From an uncultured Clostridia bacterium (GTDB taxonomy: Bacteria > Bacillota_A > Clostridia > Christensenellales > UBA1242), in NCBI GenBank assembly GCA_947629895.1, contig CANRFP010000001.1, positions 12,197-76,196 of the forward strand: 64,000 nucleotides of DNA, in the 5' to 3' direction. The translations under genes were made by a program, and so were the position numbers. Of the stretch, positions 23,898-33,282 are shown piece by piece. Every line of letters begins with the position of its first letter. Within the stretch, counting starts at the first letter, position 1. The notes under the pieces were generated by a model. The model made no database searches, was not told where the DNA came from, and saw nothing but the letters and a program-made list of their open reading frames with translations.

Positions 23898-24665
23898 ATG
23901 AAAAACACGAAAGAACTTAAAGATGAAAACGATGTTGTTGACACTGTTCAAAAATCAAATTCAATGAGGTTTTTGGCGGCGTTTAATGACATTGATTATG
24001 CTATTAAAACAAGATACAACTTCAATCGCAGCATGGGTTTTTCCGAGGCCATTAGGAAGGCTGTGGCTTACAACTACACTGTGAGAAAATATGAGGACGA
24101 TTTGATTGGTTATGGAAGGCTTAGAAACGCCATTGTTCATGGCAATGACGATTTTGTTATTGCTGAGCCTCATATTGATGTTGTTGAGAAAATTGAAAAA
24201 ATTCAAAGGCTTCTCACAACGCCACCAAGGGCGCTTGAAACCATTGCAAGACGAGATGTTTTGCTTGTTGATTCTGGAAAATCTATGCGCGAAGTTATCA
24301 TGATGATTGCCTCTTCTGGATATTCAAACATTCCTGTTAGAAATTCAAATTATGAGATTATTGGAATTGCAAACGGGCAAAAAATTTTGGATTCTTTTGG
24401 CAAATATTTGATTGCGGGCGGCAAGCCAAATGTGTTTTTGGACAGCGTTAAAATTGAGGATATGCTTTCAAAACTTGAAAACAGCGATTATTATGCTTTT
24501 GCAAATCGCGACATAACAGTGGAAGAGGCGCTTTTGCTTTTCCATCAAAATTCAAAACTTTTGGCAGTTCTTGTCACCGAAAACGGCGGGGCAAAGGAAA
24601 AGCCTTTGGGCATTATGACAGCCGCTGATGTGATTAGAATGAATAAGATTTTGGAAAATTATTGA
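23898..24665 (+). CDS. HEPN-like domain fused to a CBS domain pair
   Basis: 255 residues from the ATG at 23898, which has GAGG just upstream; an ATG at 23886 is an alternative. The N-terminal 110 residues are helical and contain R76-N-A-I-V-H81, the RN-x3-H pattern typical of HEPN domains, many of which are RNases or nucleotidyltransferase partners. Residues about 115-255 form two CBS motifs (RDVLLVDSGKSMREVIMMI, NRDITVEEALLLF, LGIMTAADVI), which commonly bind adenine nucleotides. A nucleotide-sensing protein with an RNA-related effector is possible. No toxin-antitoxin partner is adjacent. Confidence 0.6.
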   Translation: MKNTKELKDENDVVDTVQKSNSMRFLAAFNDIDYAIKTRYNFNRSMGFSEAIRKAVAYNYTVRKYEDDLIGYGRLRNAIVHGNDDFVIAEPHIDVVEKIEKIQRLLTTPPRALETIARRDVLLVDSGKSMREVIMMIASSGYSNIPVRNSNYEIIGIANGQKILDSFGKYLIAGGKPNVFLDSVKIEDMLSKLENSDYYAFANRDITVEEALLLFHQNSKLLAVLVTENGGAKEKPLGIMTAADVIRMNKILENY

Positions 24666-24671
24666 TTATTG

Positions 24672-24700
24672 TTGACAAAAATTTTTTGCGGATTTATAAT
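24672..24700 (+). promoter_or_regulatory. Promoter of T-box-ileS
   Basis: Perfect TTGACA, 17 bases, TATAAT. Transcription should start near 24707, giving a leader of about 247 nt. Confidence 0.9.
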
Positions 24701-24706
24701 TAAAAC

Positions 24707-24937
24707 ATCTATAAAGGCGTTTGAGAAAAGACAACATCTTAACTTTGGATTTGCAGAGAGTTGCCGCTTTGCTGAAAGGCAATATGAAGATTTTAAGATT
24801 ATCACTTTTCGAGCCACTTTCTGAAAAAGGCAGTAAGAAAGTCGGGAAGCCCACCGTTATTGGGCAGGTGTGTGATGGCACGCTGAAAGGAGCAAGTGGT
24901 AACCCTTGAAGGTTCTTGTGACTTTCAAGGATTTTTT
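24707..24937 (+). ncRNA. T-box riboswitch (isoleucine)
   Basis: Leader with T-box landmarks: AGAGAG and GCTGAAAGGCAA in stem I, a specifier ATC (24801-24803) followed by CTTTTCGAGCC, the T-box region TGGTAACC (24897-24904), and a terminator stem CCTTGAAGG/CTTTCAAGG (24904-24912 with 24922-24930) followed by a T run. ATC is an Ile codon, matching the downstream gene. Uncharged tRNA-Ile pairing with ATC and with TGGT would favour the antiterminator and read-through into ileS. Confidence 0.93.
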
Positions 24938-24953
24938 ATGTAAGGAGAAAGTT

Positions 24954-27900
24954 ATGAAAAAAGAACAAACTGTCCCAAATTTTGTTGAATTAGAGAAAGG
25001 TATTTTGAAATTCTGGGAGGAAAACCACTGCTTTGAAAAGTTGGTTAAAAAGAATGCGGGCGGCACGCGTTTTAGATTTTTGGACGGGCCAATCACAGCA
25101 AACAATCGTTCTGGCGTGCACCACATTTGGGGAAGAGTTTTGAAGGATATGACAATCCGTTACAACGCGCTTAAAGGCAAAGATTGTCAATATCAAAACG
25201 GCTTTGACGCACAAGGGCTGTGGGTGGAAGTTAACATTGAAAAAGAACTTGGGCTTAATGGCAAGCCGGAAATTGTGGAATATGGCATTGACAAATTCAC
25301 CAACAAGTGCATGGAAAGGGTGAAGTTTTTTGGCAATGAAATCACAAATCAGTCAATAAGAATTGGGCAGTGGATGGATTGGAAAAATTCCTATTACACA
25401 AACAGTGACGAAAACATAACATCCATTTGGCATTTTTTGAAAAAGTGTGATGAAAAGGGGTGGATTGTCAAGAAAAATCGCCCAATGGCTTGGTGCCCAA
25501 GATGCGGAACAAGTTTGTCAGAACATGAAATGTCCTCTTCTTATCATGAAGTTGAGCACACTGCTGTGTTTGTGAAACTGCCTATTAAAGGGAAGGATTT
25601 TAAGATTGTTGCATGGACAACAACGCCTTGGACACTCACTGCAAATGTTGCGCTTGCAGTTAATCCAGAATTTGAATATGTGAAAGTTAACTTTGAGGGC
25701 GAAAACATCGTTCTTGGAAAGGACCGTTTGAAAGTTCTCAAAAGTGAAGTGGAAATTTTGCAAACTTTTAAGGGAAGAGACCTTGTTGGGCTGGAATATG
25801 AAACTTGTTTCCCAGAACTTCCAGAACAAAATTTTGTTCACAAAGTTGTTGCTTGGGACGAAGTTGACAACACAGAAGGAACTTGCGTTGTTCATATTGC
25901 ACCGGGCTGCGGAGCAGAGGACTTTGAACTTGGACAATCGCTTGGACTGAAAGAAATTTGTCCAATAAATGAACAGGGCGTGCTTTTGGACAACACCGGC
26001 TTTTTGGCTGGCAAGAAAACAACTGAGGTTGCCGAACTTGTTGCAGACAGATTGAAAAAAGACGGCAAACTTTTGTATGCTCACAAATATAAACACTCTT
26101 ATCCTTTCTGCTGGAGATGCAAAACAGACCTTGTTTACAAATTGATTTCCGCTTGGTTTATCAAAATGGACGAAATTAGGCCAATGGCTTTGAAGGCTGT
26201 TGAGAGCGTTACTTTCAAGCCAGAATATGCAAAGAAAAGAATGACCGATTGGCTGAATAATATGGGCGATTGGAACATTTCTCGAAGCCGCTTTTATGGG
26301 CTTCCTCTTCCATTTTATGTTTGCGAAAAATGCGGCAAAGTTCATGTTATTGGCAGCCTTGAAGAGCTGAGGGCAAAAGCGGTTGACCCAAGCCTTGTGG
26401 ACAAGTTGCCAAACATTCACAGACCTTGGATTGATGACATCAAAATCAAATGTGATTGCGGCGAGGTTGTTTCGCGCATTCCAGAAGTTGGCGATGTTTG
26501 GCTTGATGCCGGAATTACACCTTTTTCAACAAAAAAATATTTCACCGATAAGAAATTTTTTGAGGAAAATTTTCCAAGTGAATATGTGTGTGAGATGATT
26601 GAACAAATCAAACTTTGGTTCTATTCGCTTTTGATTATGAGCGTTGTTCTAACCGGAAAAGCGCCATATGAAAAAGTGGTCACTTATCAATATGTTAAGG
26701 ATGAAAATGGCAACGAGTTCCACAAGAGCGGCGGAAATTCGCTTGATGCGGAAGTGGTTGCGGACAAAGTTGGGGCGGATGTTATCCGTTATTTATACTG
26801 TTCTTCCAGCCCAACAAATGAAATGCGTTTTGGCTTCAACTTAACTGACGAGGCAAGAAGAAAACTTTTGGGCTTTTGGAACATTTTCACTTTCTTTAAC
26901 ACCTATGCTGTGATTGACAATCCAAAACTTGATGGCTTTATGCCAAAAGAGAGCGATTTGACAGTGCTTGACAAGTGGCTTTTGGAGAGCATAAACAAAT
27001 TTATTGCAGAGAGTGACAAAAATTATGCTGATGACAAAAACTATGTTGTTGTGCATGACTTTGAAAAACTTGTTGACGACATTTCCAATTTTTACATTCG
27101 TGCAAACAGAAAAAGATTTTGGAAGAGCGAAAATAAAAATGACCAACTGACTGCTTATTGGTGTTTGTATCAAGCAATAAAGGCGATAATTCGGGTTATG
27201 ACGCCAATCATTCCTTTTGTGACAGAATATATTTGGCAAAACTTGGTTCGTGAAATTGAAAAAAATGAGGCGGAATGTGTTATGCTTGCACTGTTCCCAA
27301 CGGAAGTTTATCCAGTGCATTTTGACGATATTTTGGAAAGGGCAGAGGTTGCAAGAAACATTATGTCCACCGCTCAAAGGCTTAGAAATGAAAATCAAAT
27401 CAAGGTTAAGCAGCCACTTAAAATCATGTATGTTGCTGGCGGCGAAAACACTGTTAAAGTTTTGAAAGATTTTGAGGACATAATCAAAGACGAACTCAAT
27501 GTGAAAACGCTTGAAGCAGTTACGGACGATGCAAAGTTTAATGACGAATTTTTGTCGGTGAACTTCAAAAATGCTGGGGCGGTGCTTAAAGGTGATGTTC
27601 AAAAACTCAAAGCGGCGCTTGCAGCACTCTCTGATGAAGAAAACAAAAAAGTTTTGGCGGGATATAAAAAAGGAAAGGTGACAGTTGGACAGTTTAAGGA
27701 TTTGGACAGCTCGCTTTTCAATCTTGAAAAGAAGCCAAAAACCGATTTTGTCATTTCTCACGAAAACGGAAACACAGTTGTTCTTGACATCAATTTGGAT
27801 GAAGGCTTAATTTTGGAAGGGCTTTACAGAGAATTTGTGAGAGGCTTGCAAGTGCTTAGAAAAGAGGCGGATTTCTCTATTGATGAGCGCATTTATGCCT

Positions 27901-28070
27901 ATTTTGAAACCGGCGATGACAAACTTGCCGAGATGCTTTACAATTTCATGCCAAAAATCAAGCAGGAAGTTTTGATTTTGCGGGCTGTTGAAAAGATAGA
28001 CAAGCCAGACATTGAAAGAAATGTTGAAGTGGGAGATAGTTTTATCATAGTTAAATTTGCAAGAAAATAA
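24954..28070 (+). CDS. ileS: Isoleucyl-tRNA synthetase
   Basis: 1038 residues from the ATG at 24954 (AAGGAG site); an upstream in-frame TTG falls in the T-box terminator. Class I synthetase: the HIGH-region sequence is VHHIWGRVLKD (His56, His57), editing-domain TTPWTLTAN, a Cys pair CPRCG, and the KMSKS loop appears as FHKSGGNS near residue 600. The HHxxxR form resembles the eukaryote-like/actinobacterial IleRS class (IleS2), which is often tolerant of mupirocin, rather than the usual Bacillus form; this is inference from the motif. Controlled by the T-box just upstream. Confidence 0.93.
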   Translation: MKKEQTVPNFVELEKGILKFWEENHCFEKLVKKNAGGTRFRFLDGPITANNRSGVHHIWGRVLKDMTIRYNALKGKDCQYQNGFDAQGLWVEVNIEKELGLNGKPEIVEYGIDKFTNKCMERVKFFGNEITNQSIRIGQWMDWKNSYYTNSDENITSIWHFLKKCDEKGWIVKKNRPMAWCPRCGTSLSEHEMSSSYHEVEHTAVFVKLPIKGKDFKIVAWTTTPWTLTANVALAVNPEFEYVKVNFEGENIVLGKDRLKVLKSEVEILQTFKGRDLVGLEYETCFPELPEQNFVHKVVAWDEVDNTEGTCVVHIAPGCGAEDFELGQSLGLKEICPINEQGVLLDNTGFLAGKKTTEVAELVADRLKKDGKLLYAHKYKHSYPFCWRCKTDLVYKLISAWFIKMDEIRPMALKAVESVTFKPEYAKKRMTDWLNNMGDWNISRSRFYGLPLPFYVCEKCGKVHVIGSLEELRAKAVDPSLVDKLPNIHRPWIDDIKIKCDCGEVVSRIPEVGDVWLDAGITPFSTKKYFTDKKFFEENFPSEYVCEMIEQIKLWFYSLLIMSVVLTGKAPYEKVVTYQYVKDENGNEFHKSGGNSLDAEVVADKVGADVIRYLYCSSSPTNEMRFGFNLTDEARRKLLGFWNIFTFFNTYAVIDNPKLDGFMPKESDLTVLDKWLLESINKFIAESDKNYADDKNYVVVHDFEKLVDDISNFYIRANRKRFWKSENKNDQLTAYWCLYQAIKAIIRVMTPIIPFVTEYIWQNLVREIEKNEAECVMLALFPTEVYPVHFDDILERAEVARNIMSTAQRLRNENQIKVKQPLKIMYVAGGENTVKVLKDFEDIIKDELNVKTLEAVTDDAKFNDEFLSVNFKNAGAVLKGDVQKLKAALAALSDEENKKVLAGYKKGKVTVGQFKDLDSSLFNLEKKPKTDFVISHENGNTVVLDINLDEGLILEGLYREFVRGLQVLRKEADFSIDERIYAYFETGDDKLAEMLYNFMPKIKQEVLILRAVEKIDKPDIERNVEVGDSFIIVKFARK

Positions 28071-28085
28071 AACGGAAGAAGAGTG

Positions 28086-29846
28086 ATGGGAAACACGTAT
28101 TCAAGGCGAACAGGTTTAAAAATTTTGTTTAAGTATTACAAAAAACACTGGATTTTTCTTGTGTTGTATATTTGCATGCTAACTCTTCAAGCAGTGCTTG
28201 CTTTCTTTGATGCCATGTTTATTGCAAGAATGATTTCCTCAATTATGGACGAAGCAAACTATGGCGCGGCGCTCATATATGCGGGGATAAGTTTGGCGCT
28301 GCTGAGCACGGTGGTTTTGAGCGAAATTTTGAACACCTACTTTTTCAAACAACTTGAAAACAGAACAAAAATTGACATTCAACAGCAGGTTTTGAGAAGC
28401 GCTCTTGAAATTCAAATGAGCGAATATGACAAAATGGGCAGCGGCATTATTGTCACAAGACTGACATCTGATATAGACAGGCTGTCAACCGCCTTTAAGG
28501 AGTTGACACGAGGCGTTTTTGAGATTTTGAAGCGCGTTTCTTATGTTTTATACATATTCTTCTTGAACGTTTGGCTTGGATTGTTTTTGCTTGGAATGAT
28601 TTTGGTTACATCTGCATTTTACGCTTTGAGAGTTCACTATCTTCGCAAACTGAAACCTGGCGTAAACAACGCCGCAGAGAGAGTTAATTCAAAGATAATT
28701 GAGGTTATTCGTGGGGTTAAAGACATCAAAACGCTTAATTGCGTTGACAACACGCTTTCAATTTTAAAACGAGACCAATTGGTTTACAAAAAACGCGATG
28801 ATAAAGAGTGGTATGTTGGAATAACGCTGGCAAATGTTGCCACACTTGTTGAATATATTTTCAACTTTTTGTTCATTTTCTTGTGTTTGTATTTCTTGCG
28901 GCTGAATGGGCTTACACCTGTTGTGTTCTACACCTGTTTTCTTTACAAAGACCATGTTTTGGACTTTGCACAGCGATGTGGCGACCTTTATTATCGCTTT
29001 GGCGAAATTGCCGTTTATGCGGGGCGAATATTCAAAATTGCAGAGCCTGAAACCTATCAAATAGACACCTTTGGCGAGCAAGATTTGGCACATTATAAAG
29101 GGAAAATCATTTTTGAAAATGTCAATTTTTCTTACAACAGCCAAAAAGGTGTTTTGAAAAACGCATCCTTTATGATTGAGCCAAAACAAACGGTTGCTTT
29201 TGTTGGCGAGAGCGGTTGCGGCAAAACCACAATAATAAATCTCATCGCGCATCTGTATTACAAAAATTCTGGCAACATATTTTATGATAACACGCCGATT
29301 GAAGCGGTTAGCCGCGATTTTATCAAAGAAAACATTGCAGTTGTGAATCAATTTCCATACATTTTCAACATTTCAATTCGTGACAATTTTAAAATTATAA
29401 AAAATGACATAACCGACAAAGAAATTTTGAATTTGTGCAAGAAAACAAAGATATATTCTCACATCAAAAGCCTTCCAGACGGGCTGGACAGCGTTATTGG
29501 CGAAAACGGTTGCCAATTTTCGGGAGGGCAAAGGCAAAAGCTGTGCATTGCCAGAGCGCTTGCAAGAAATGTTAAAATTTTGATTTTTGACGAGGCAACA
29601 AGTGCGCTGGACAACACCTCTCAAAGCGAAATTATGAAAATTATAGAAAATTTAAAGCGAAAAATGACAATCATTTTGATTGCTCACAGATTGTCCACCA
29701 TAACTTATGCCGATTGTATTTATCTTTTGAAAGATGGCGAAATTGTTGCACAAGGCACTCACAGCGAACTCTATGAAAACAACGAATATTATAAAGAGCT
29801 TTACATAAGCGCATTAAAGCAGCAAGACCTTGAAACTAAAAAGTGA
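28086..29846 (+). CDS. ABC exporter half-transporter (fused permease-ATPase)
   Basis: 586 residues. Six membrane segments in an ABC-type I exporter domain (to about 320) are followed by the nucleotide-binding domain: Walker A GESGCGKTT, Q-loop VVNQFPYIF, signature FSGGQRQK, Walker B ILIFDEATSALD, H-loop AHRLST. It probably works as a homodimer because no second half is adjacent. It follows ileS by 15 bases and may be partly co-transcribed. The ATG at 28086 is preferred over the overlapping GTG at 28083. The substrate is unknown; lipid, peptide or drug export are all possible. Confidence 0.9.
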   Translation: MGNTYSRRTGLKILFKYYKKHWIFLVLYICMLTLQAVLAFFDAMFIARMISSIMDEANYGAALIYAGISLALLSTVVLSEILNTYFFKQLENRTKIDIQQQVLRSALEIQMSEYDKMGSGIIVTRLTSDIDRLSTAFKELTRGVFEILKRVSYVLYIFFLNVWLGLFLLGMILVTSAFYALRVHYLRKLKPGVNNAAERVNSKIIEVIRGVKDIKTLNCVDNTLSILKRDQLVYKKRDDKEWYVGITLANVATLVEYIFNFLFIFLCLYFLRLNGLTPVVFYTCFLYKDHVLDFAQRCGDLYYRFGEIAVYAGRIFKIAEPETYQIDTFGEQDLAHYKGKIIFENVNFSYNSQKGVLKNASFMIEPKQTVAFVGESGCGKTTIINLIAHLYYKNSGNIFYDNTPIEAVSRDFIKENIAVVNQFPYIFNISIRDNFKIIKNDITDKEILNLCKKTKIYSHIKSLPDGLDSVIGENGCQFSGGQRQKLCIARALARNVKILIFDEATSALDNTSQSEIMKIIENLKRKMTIILIAHRLSTITYADCIYLLKDGEIVAQGTHSELYENNEYYKELYISALKQQDLETKK

Positions 29847-29900
29847 TTTGCTTGATTTTTTTGCGCTTTATTTGTTATTATTAAAAAAGGAGAGAAAATA

Positions 29901-30743
29901 TTGAGAATTGCGGATGATTGGAAAGACTATAAAGTTCTAAAAACCGGTGACGGGGGAAAACTTGAATTGTGGGCGGATGTCAAATTGCTTCGCCCAGACC
30001 CACAAGTTATTTGGCACAAAAAAAGCGATATGCAAAAAGAGGCAGATGCTTTTTATGAGCGCAAAGACGGTGGCGGACTTTGGCATTTTAAAAAGCAAAT
30101 TCCTGATGAGTGGAAAATCACGTGGCAAAATTTAACTTTTATTGTCAAACCTATGGGTTTTAAGCACACGGGGATTTTTCCAGAGCAGGCAGTTAATTGG
30201 AAAATGATGCAAAATCTTATCAAATCGGCTGGGAGGCAAATTAGGGTTTTAAACCTTTTTGCATACACGGGCGGAGCATCAGTGGCTTGTGCTTCGGCGG
30301 GTGCGGCTGTCACACATGTTGACGCAAGCAAAGGCATGGTTGAGAGGGCGAAAGAAAACGCCAAACTGAACAACATAACAAGCATCCGCTTTATTGTTGA
30401 CGATTGCCAAAAATTTATTGAGCGAGAAATAAGGCGAGGAAACAAATATGATGCCATCATAATGGACCCGCCAAGTTACGGAAGAGGGCCAAATGGCGAA
30501 ATGTGGAAACTTGAAACCAATTTGGCAGATTTTGTTGAACTCACAAAAAAGGTTTTAAGCGATAAGCCACTTTTTGTGCTGATAAATTCCTACACAACGG
30601 GGCTGCAACCAACTGTTATTGCCAACATTTTGAAATCGGTGTTTGGGCAAGGTGATGTTGAGGCTGACGAAATTGGTCTTCCAACTGAAGAAGGTTTGAT
30701 TTTGCCTTGTGGGGCAAGTGGGGTGAAAATATGGAAAAACTAA
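29901..30743 (+). CDS. Class I SAM-dependent rRNA methyltransferase (RlmI-like)
   Basis: 280 residues starting with TTG at 29901, eight bases after AAGGAGAG. Rossmann-fold methyltransferase: motif I VLNLFAYTGGASVACA, acidic loop VDASKGMVERAKEN, and the catalytic-type motif IIMDPPSYGRG. The composition resembles the RlmI/RlmK (COG1092) group acting on large-subunit rRNA, but the N-terminal PUA domain of RlmI is absent. Promoter TTGATT-18-TATTAT (29852-29881). Its last 13 bases overlap the next gene, a pseudouridine synthase, so the two RNA modification enzymes are coupled. Confidence 0.85.
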   Translation: MRIADDWKDYKVLKTGDGGKLELWADVKLLRPDPQVIWHKKSDMQKEADAFYERKDGGGLWHFKKQIPDEWKITWQNLTFIVKPMGFKHTGIFPEQAVNWKMMQNLIKSAGRQIRVLNLFAYTGGASVACASAGAAVTHVDASKGMVERAKENAKLNNITSIRFIVDDCQKFIEREIRRGNKYDAIIMDPPSYGRGPNGEMWKLETNLADFVELTKKVLSDKPLFVLINSYTTGLQPTVIANILKSVFGQGDVEADEIGLPTEEGLILPCGASGVKIWKN

Positions 30744-31426
30744 CAGTTTTGTATGAAGACAATCAAATTGTGGTTGTGATTAAGCCACAAAATGTGCCAA
30801 CTCAAAGCGACATCAGCGGCGATGAGGATATGCTTAAATTGGTTAAGGCATATATTAAAGAGAAATATCAAAAGCCGGGCGAGGCTTTCATTGGGCTTGT
30901 TCATCGTTTGGACAGACCAACGGGCGGCATAATGGTTTTTGCCAGGAACTCCAAAGCGGCAAAACGCCTTTCGGAGCAGTTTAAAACGCATGAAGTTGAA
31001 AAAGTTTATTATGCGGTTGTGAACGGCGTGGTGAAAGTTAAGAGTGGACATCTTGTGAATTATCTAAAAAAAGATGAGCGAGAAAACATTGTTAAAATTG
31101 TGCCAATGAGTGAAAGCGGAGCAAAAAAAGCGGAACGTGTTTACACCTATCTTCAAGATGATGGCAAATGCAGCCTTTTGGAAGTGAAAATCTTAACGGG
31201 CAGAAGTCATCAAATTCGCCTTCAACTTTCAAATATTGGTCATCCAATTTGCGGCGATGTTAAATATGGCAAGGAGAAGGGGCAAACGCAAAATCTTGGG
31301 CTTTGGGCCGGAAAACTTTCGTTTGTTCATCCAACAACCAAAGAAAAAATGGTGTTTTATGCTTGCCCAGACCTTACAAAAGATGTTTGGAAGAAGTTTA
31401 ATATTGAAAAATATTTGACAATGTAG
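30731..31426 (+). CDS. RluA-family pseudouridine synthase
   Basis: 231 residues from the ATG at 30731 (GGGGTG upstream), overlapping the methyltransferase by 13 bases. Catalytic motif HRLDRPTGG with Asp61, and the RluA-type GRSHQIRLQLSNIGHPICGD segment. The S4 domain present in many RluA/RluD enzymes is missing, so it belongs to the short form of about 230 residues. It converts a uridine in rRNA or tRNA; the exact target cannot be given. Confidence 0.92.
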   Translation: MEKLTVLYEDNQIVVVIKPQNVPTQSDISGDEDMLKLVKAYIKEKYQKPGEAFIGLVHRLDRPTGGIMVFARNSKAAKRLSEQFKTHEVEKVYYAVVNGVVKVKSGHLVNYLKKDERENIVKIVPMSESGAKKAERVYTYLQDDGKCSLLEVKILTGRSHQIRLQLSNIGHPICGDVKYGKEKGQTQNLGLWAGKLSFVHPTTKEKMVFYACPDLTKDVWKKFNIEKYLTM

Positions 31427-31439
31427 GAGGTGCAAAAAA

Positions 31440-33215
31440 ATGAAAAATAGAGCGGAAATTGAAGAAAAATATAAATGGGACTTAACAAAATTTTGCAAGG
31501 ACGACAAAGATTTTTATGCCAAACTTGCAAAATTGGAGCAGTTAATCCCAGAAATCAAAAAGTTCGAGGGGAAACTTTCCGATGATGCCACACTTTTGAA
31601 ATATTTGAATTTCAAAACAAGATTGGAAGAGGATAGTTATTTTTTAGCGTATGCACATTATCGTCAAAGTGAGGATATGTCCGCGCGCGAAGCAACCGAT
31701 ATGGTGCAAAAGCGGGATATGGTTATGACAAAACTTGGCACAGCGCTTTCTGCTGTGGATGTTGAGATAAGCAAATTTTCGCTTGCCAAACTTAAAAGGC
31801 TGCAAAACTCCCCAAAGTTTAAAGCCTATAAAAGATATTTTGAGCTTGAAATCAGGCACAAAAAGCACACCCTTTCCAAAAAAGAGGAAATTTTGTTGTC
31901 ACAGATTGATGAATTTTTGGGCGGATTTAGTGACAATTTTGACAAACTCAACGATGTTGACATGAAGTTTAACAAAATTTTGGACAGCAAAGGCAAAGAG
32001 CATGACCTTTCCAACTCCAATTTTTCAATTTTGGCTGCAAGCAAGGACAGAACTTTGAGGGAAAATGCTTTTAAGGAGTTGAATGGCAAAAGAGGGGAAT
32101 TTATCAACACCATTTCCACAAACTATATCAACGATGTGAAAATTGATTGCGTGCTTGCAAAAATTAAGCACTATAAATCGGCGCTTGCGTGGTCGATTTA
32201 TGCTGAAGAGGCAAGCGAAGATGTTTACAAAATGCTGATTAAAAAAGTTCGCGAAAATGTTGGAATTTTGCAACGCTTTTTTGAGATTAAAAGAAAGATG
32301 CTGGGGCTTGATAAGTTTGCAATTTATGACACTTTTGCGCCTGTTTCTGTGCATAACAGCAAAAAATTCACCTATGATGAGGCAATTGAAATCATAAAAA
32401 AGGCTGTTGCGCCACTTGGCGAGGATTATGTTGCTTTAATTCAAAGGGCAAAAGATGAACGCTGGATTGATGTGTTCCCAAACAAAAACAAAGAAAGTGG
32501 GGCTTATGAAAGCGGGGCAAAGGGCGCAACGCCTGTTGTTATGACCAACTTTGAGGGCGATTTGGACGGAGTGTTCACCTTGGCGCACGAGTTGGGGCAC
32601 GCAATGCACAGTTATTTCACCTTTGAAAATCAGCCAACACAAACTGCAAGTTATGTGATTTTCGTTGCAGAAGTGGCAAGCATAACAAACGAAATGTTGC
32701 TGTTGAAATATCTCTTGCAAAACGCCAAAGATGATAAAGAAAAAATTGCCTACTATGACAAGTTTTTAACAGATATGCGTTCAACCATTTTCAGACAAAC
32801 CATGTTTGCAGAATTTGAGGAGTTTGCACATGAGGAATATGAAAAGGAACATCCACTTTCTGCGGAACTGCTGTGTGATAAATATGAAGAATTAAACAAT
32901 TTCTATCATGGCAAAAAGGTTAAACAAATTCCAGAAATGCGCTTTGAGTGGGCAAGGATTCCACACTTCTATTCAAGTTTTTATGTGTATAAATATGCAA
33001 TAGGCATGATTTGTGCAATAAAAATATCAAACAAACTTTGTGAGGATAGAAACTTTGCGAAGAGTTATAAAAAGTTTTTGTCATCCGGCTGCACACAAGA
33101 CCCTATATCACTTTTAAAAATTGCTGATTGTGACCTTACAAAGGAGCAAACTTTTGACGAAGCTTTTGCTTGCTGCAAAGAATTTGTTGGCAAATGGGAA
33201 AAACTTATAAAATAA
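31440..33215 (+). CDS. pepF: Oligoendopeptidase F (M3B)
   Basis: 591 residues, normal for PepF. The N-terminal helical region is followed by the zinc site LAHELGHAMHS (about residue 380) and the downstream Glu in VAEVASITNE. Further family segments are ARIPHFYSSFYVYKYAIG and LLKIADCDL. A cytoplasmic peptidase that cleaves oligopeptides of about 7-17 residues. AGGAGG precedes the ATG and the gene is 13 bases after the pseudouridine synthase, so probably in the same transcript. A bidirectional terminator follows. Confidence 0.96.
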   Translation: MKNRAEIEEKYKWDLTKFCKDDKDFYAKLAKLEQLIPEIKKFEGKLSDDATLLKYLNFKTRLEEDSYFLAYAHYRQSEDMSAREATDMVQKRDMVMTKLGTALSAVDVEISKFSLAKLKRLQNSPKFKAYKRYFELEIRHKKHTLSKKEEILLSQIDEFLGGFSDNFDKLNDVDMKFNKILDSKGKEHDLSNSNFSILAASKDRTLRENAFKELNGKRGEFINTISTNYINDVKIDCVLAKIKHYKSALAWSIYAEEASEDVYKMLIKKVRENVGILQRFFEIKRKMLGLDKFAIYDTFAPVSVHNSKKFTYDEAIEIIKKAVAPLGEDYVALIQRAKDERWIDVFPNKNKESGAYESGAKGATPVVMTNFEGDLDGVFTLAHELGHAMHSYFTFENQPTQTASYVIFVAEVASITNEMLLLKYLLQNAKDDKEKIAYYDKFLTDMRSTIFRQTMFAEFEEFAHEEYEKEHPLSAELLCDKYEELNNFYHGKKVKQIPEMRFEWARIPHFYSSFYVYKYAIGMICAIKISNKLCEDRNFAKSYKKFLSSGCTQDPISLLKIADCDLTKEQTFDEAFACCKEFVGKWEKLIK

Positions 33216-33252
33216 AACTTCTATGTATATTTATGCAAAATAATGAATAAAT

Positions 33253-33282
33253 AAAAAATCGCTGATAATCAGCGATTTTTTT
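33253..33282. terminator. Bidirectional terminator
   Basis: AAAATCGCTGAT/ATCAGCGATTTT with a one-base loop, flanked by A and T runs, between the convergent pepF and secreted-protein genes. Confidence 0.85.

Noticed and set aside
24906..24953. Upstream TTG start for ileS
   Set aside because: It lies within the T-box terminator stem; the ATG at 24954 has AAGGAG at the right distance.
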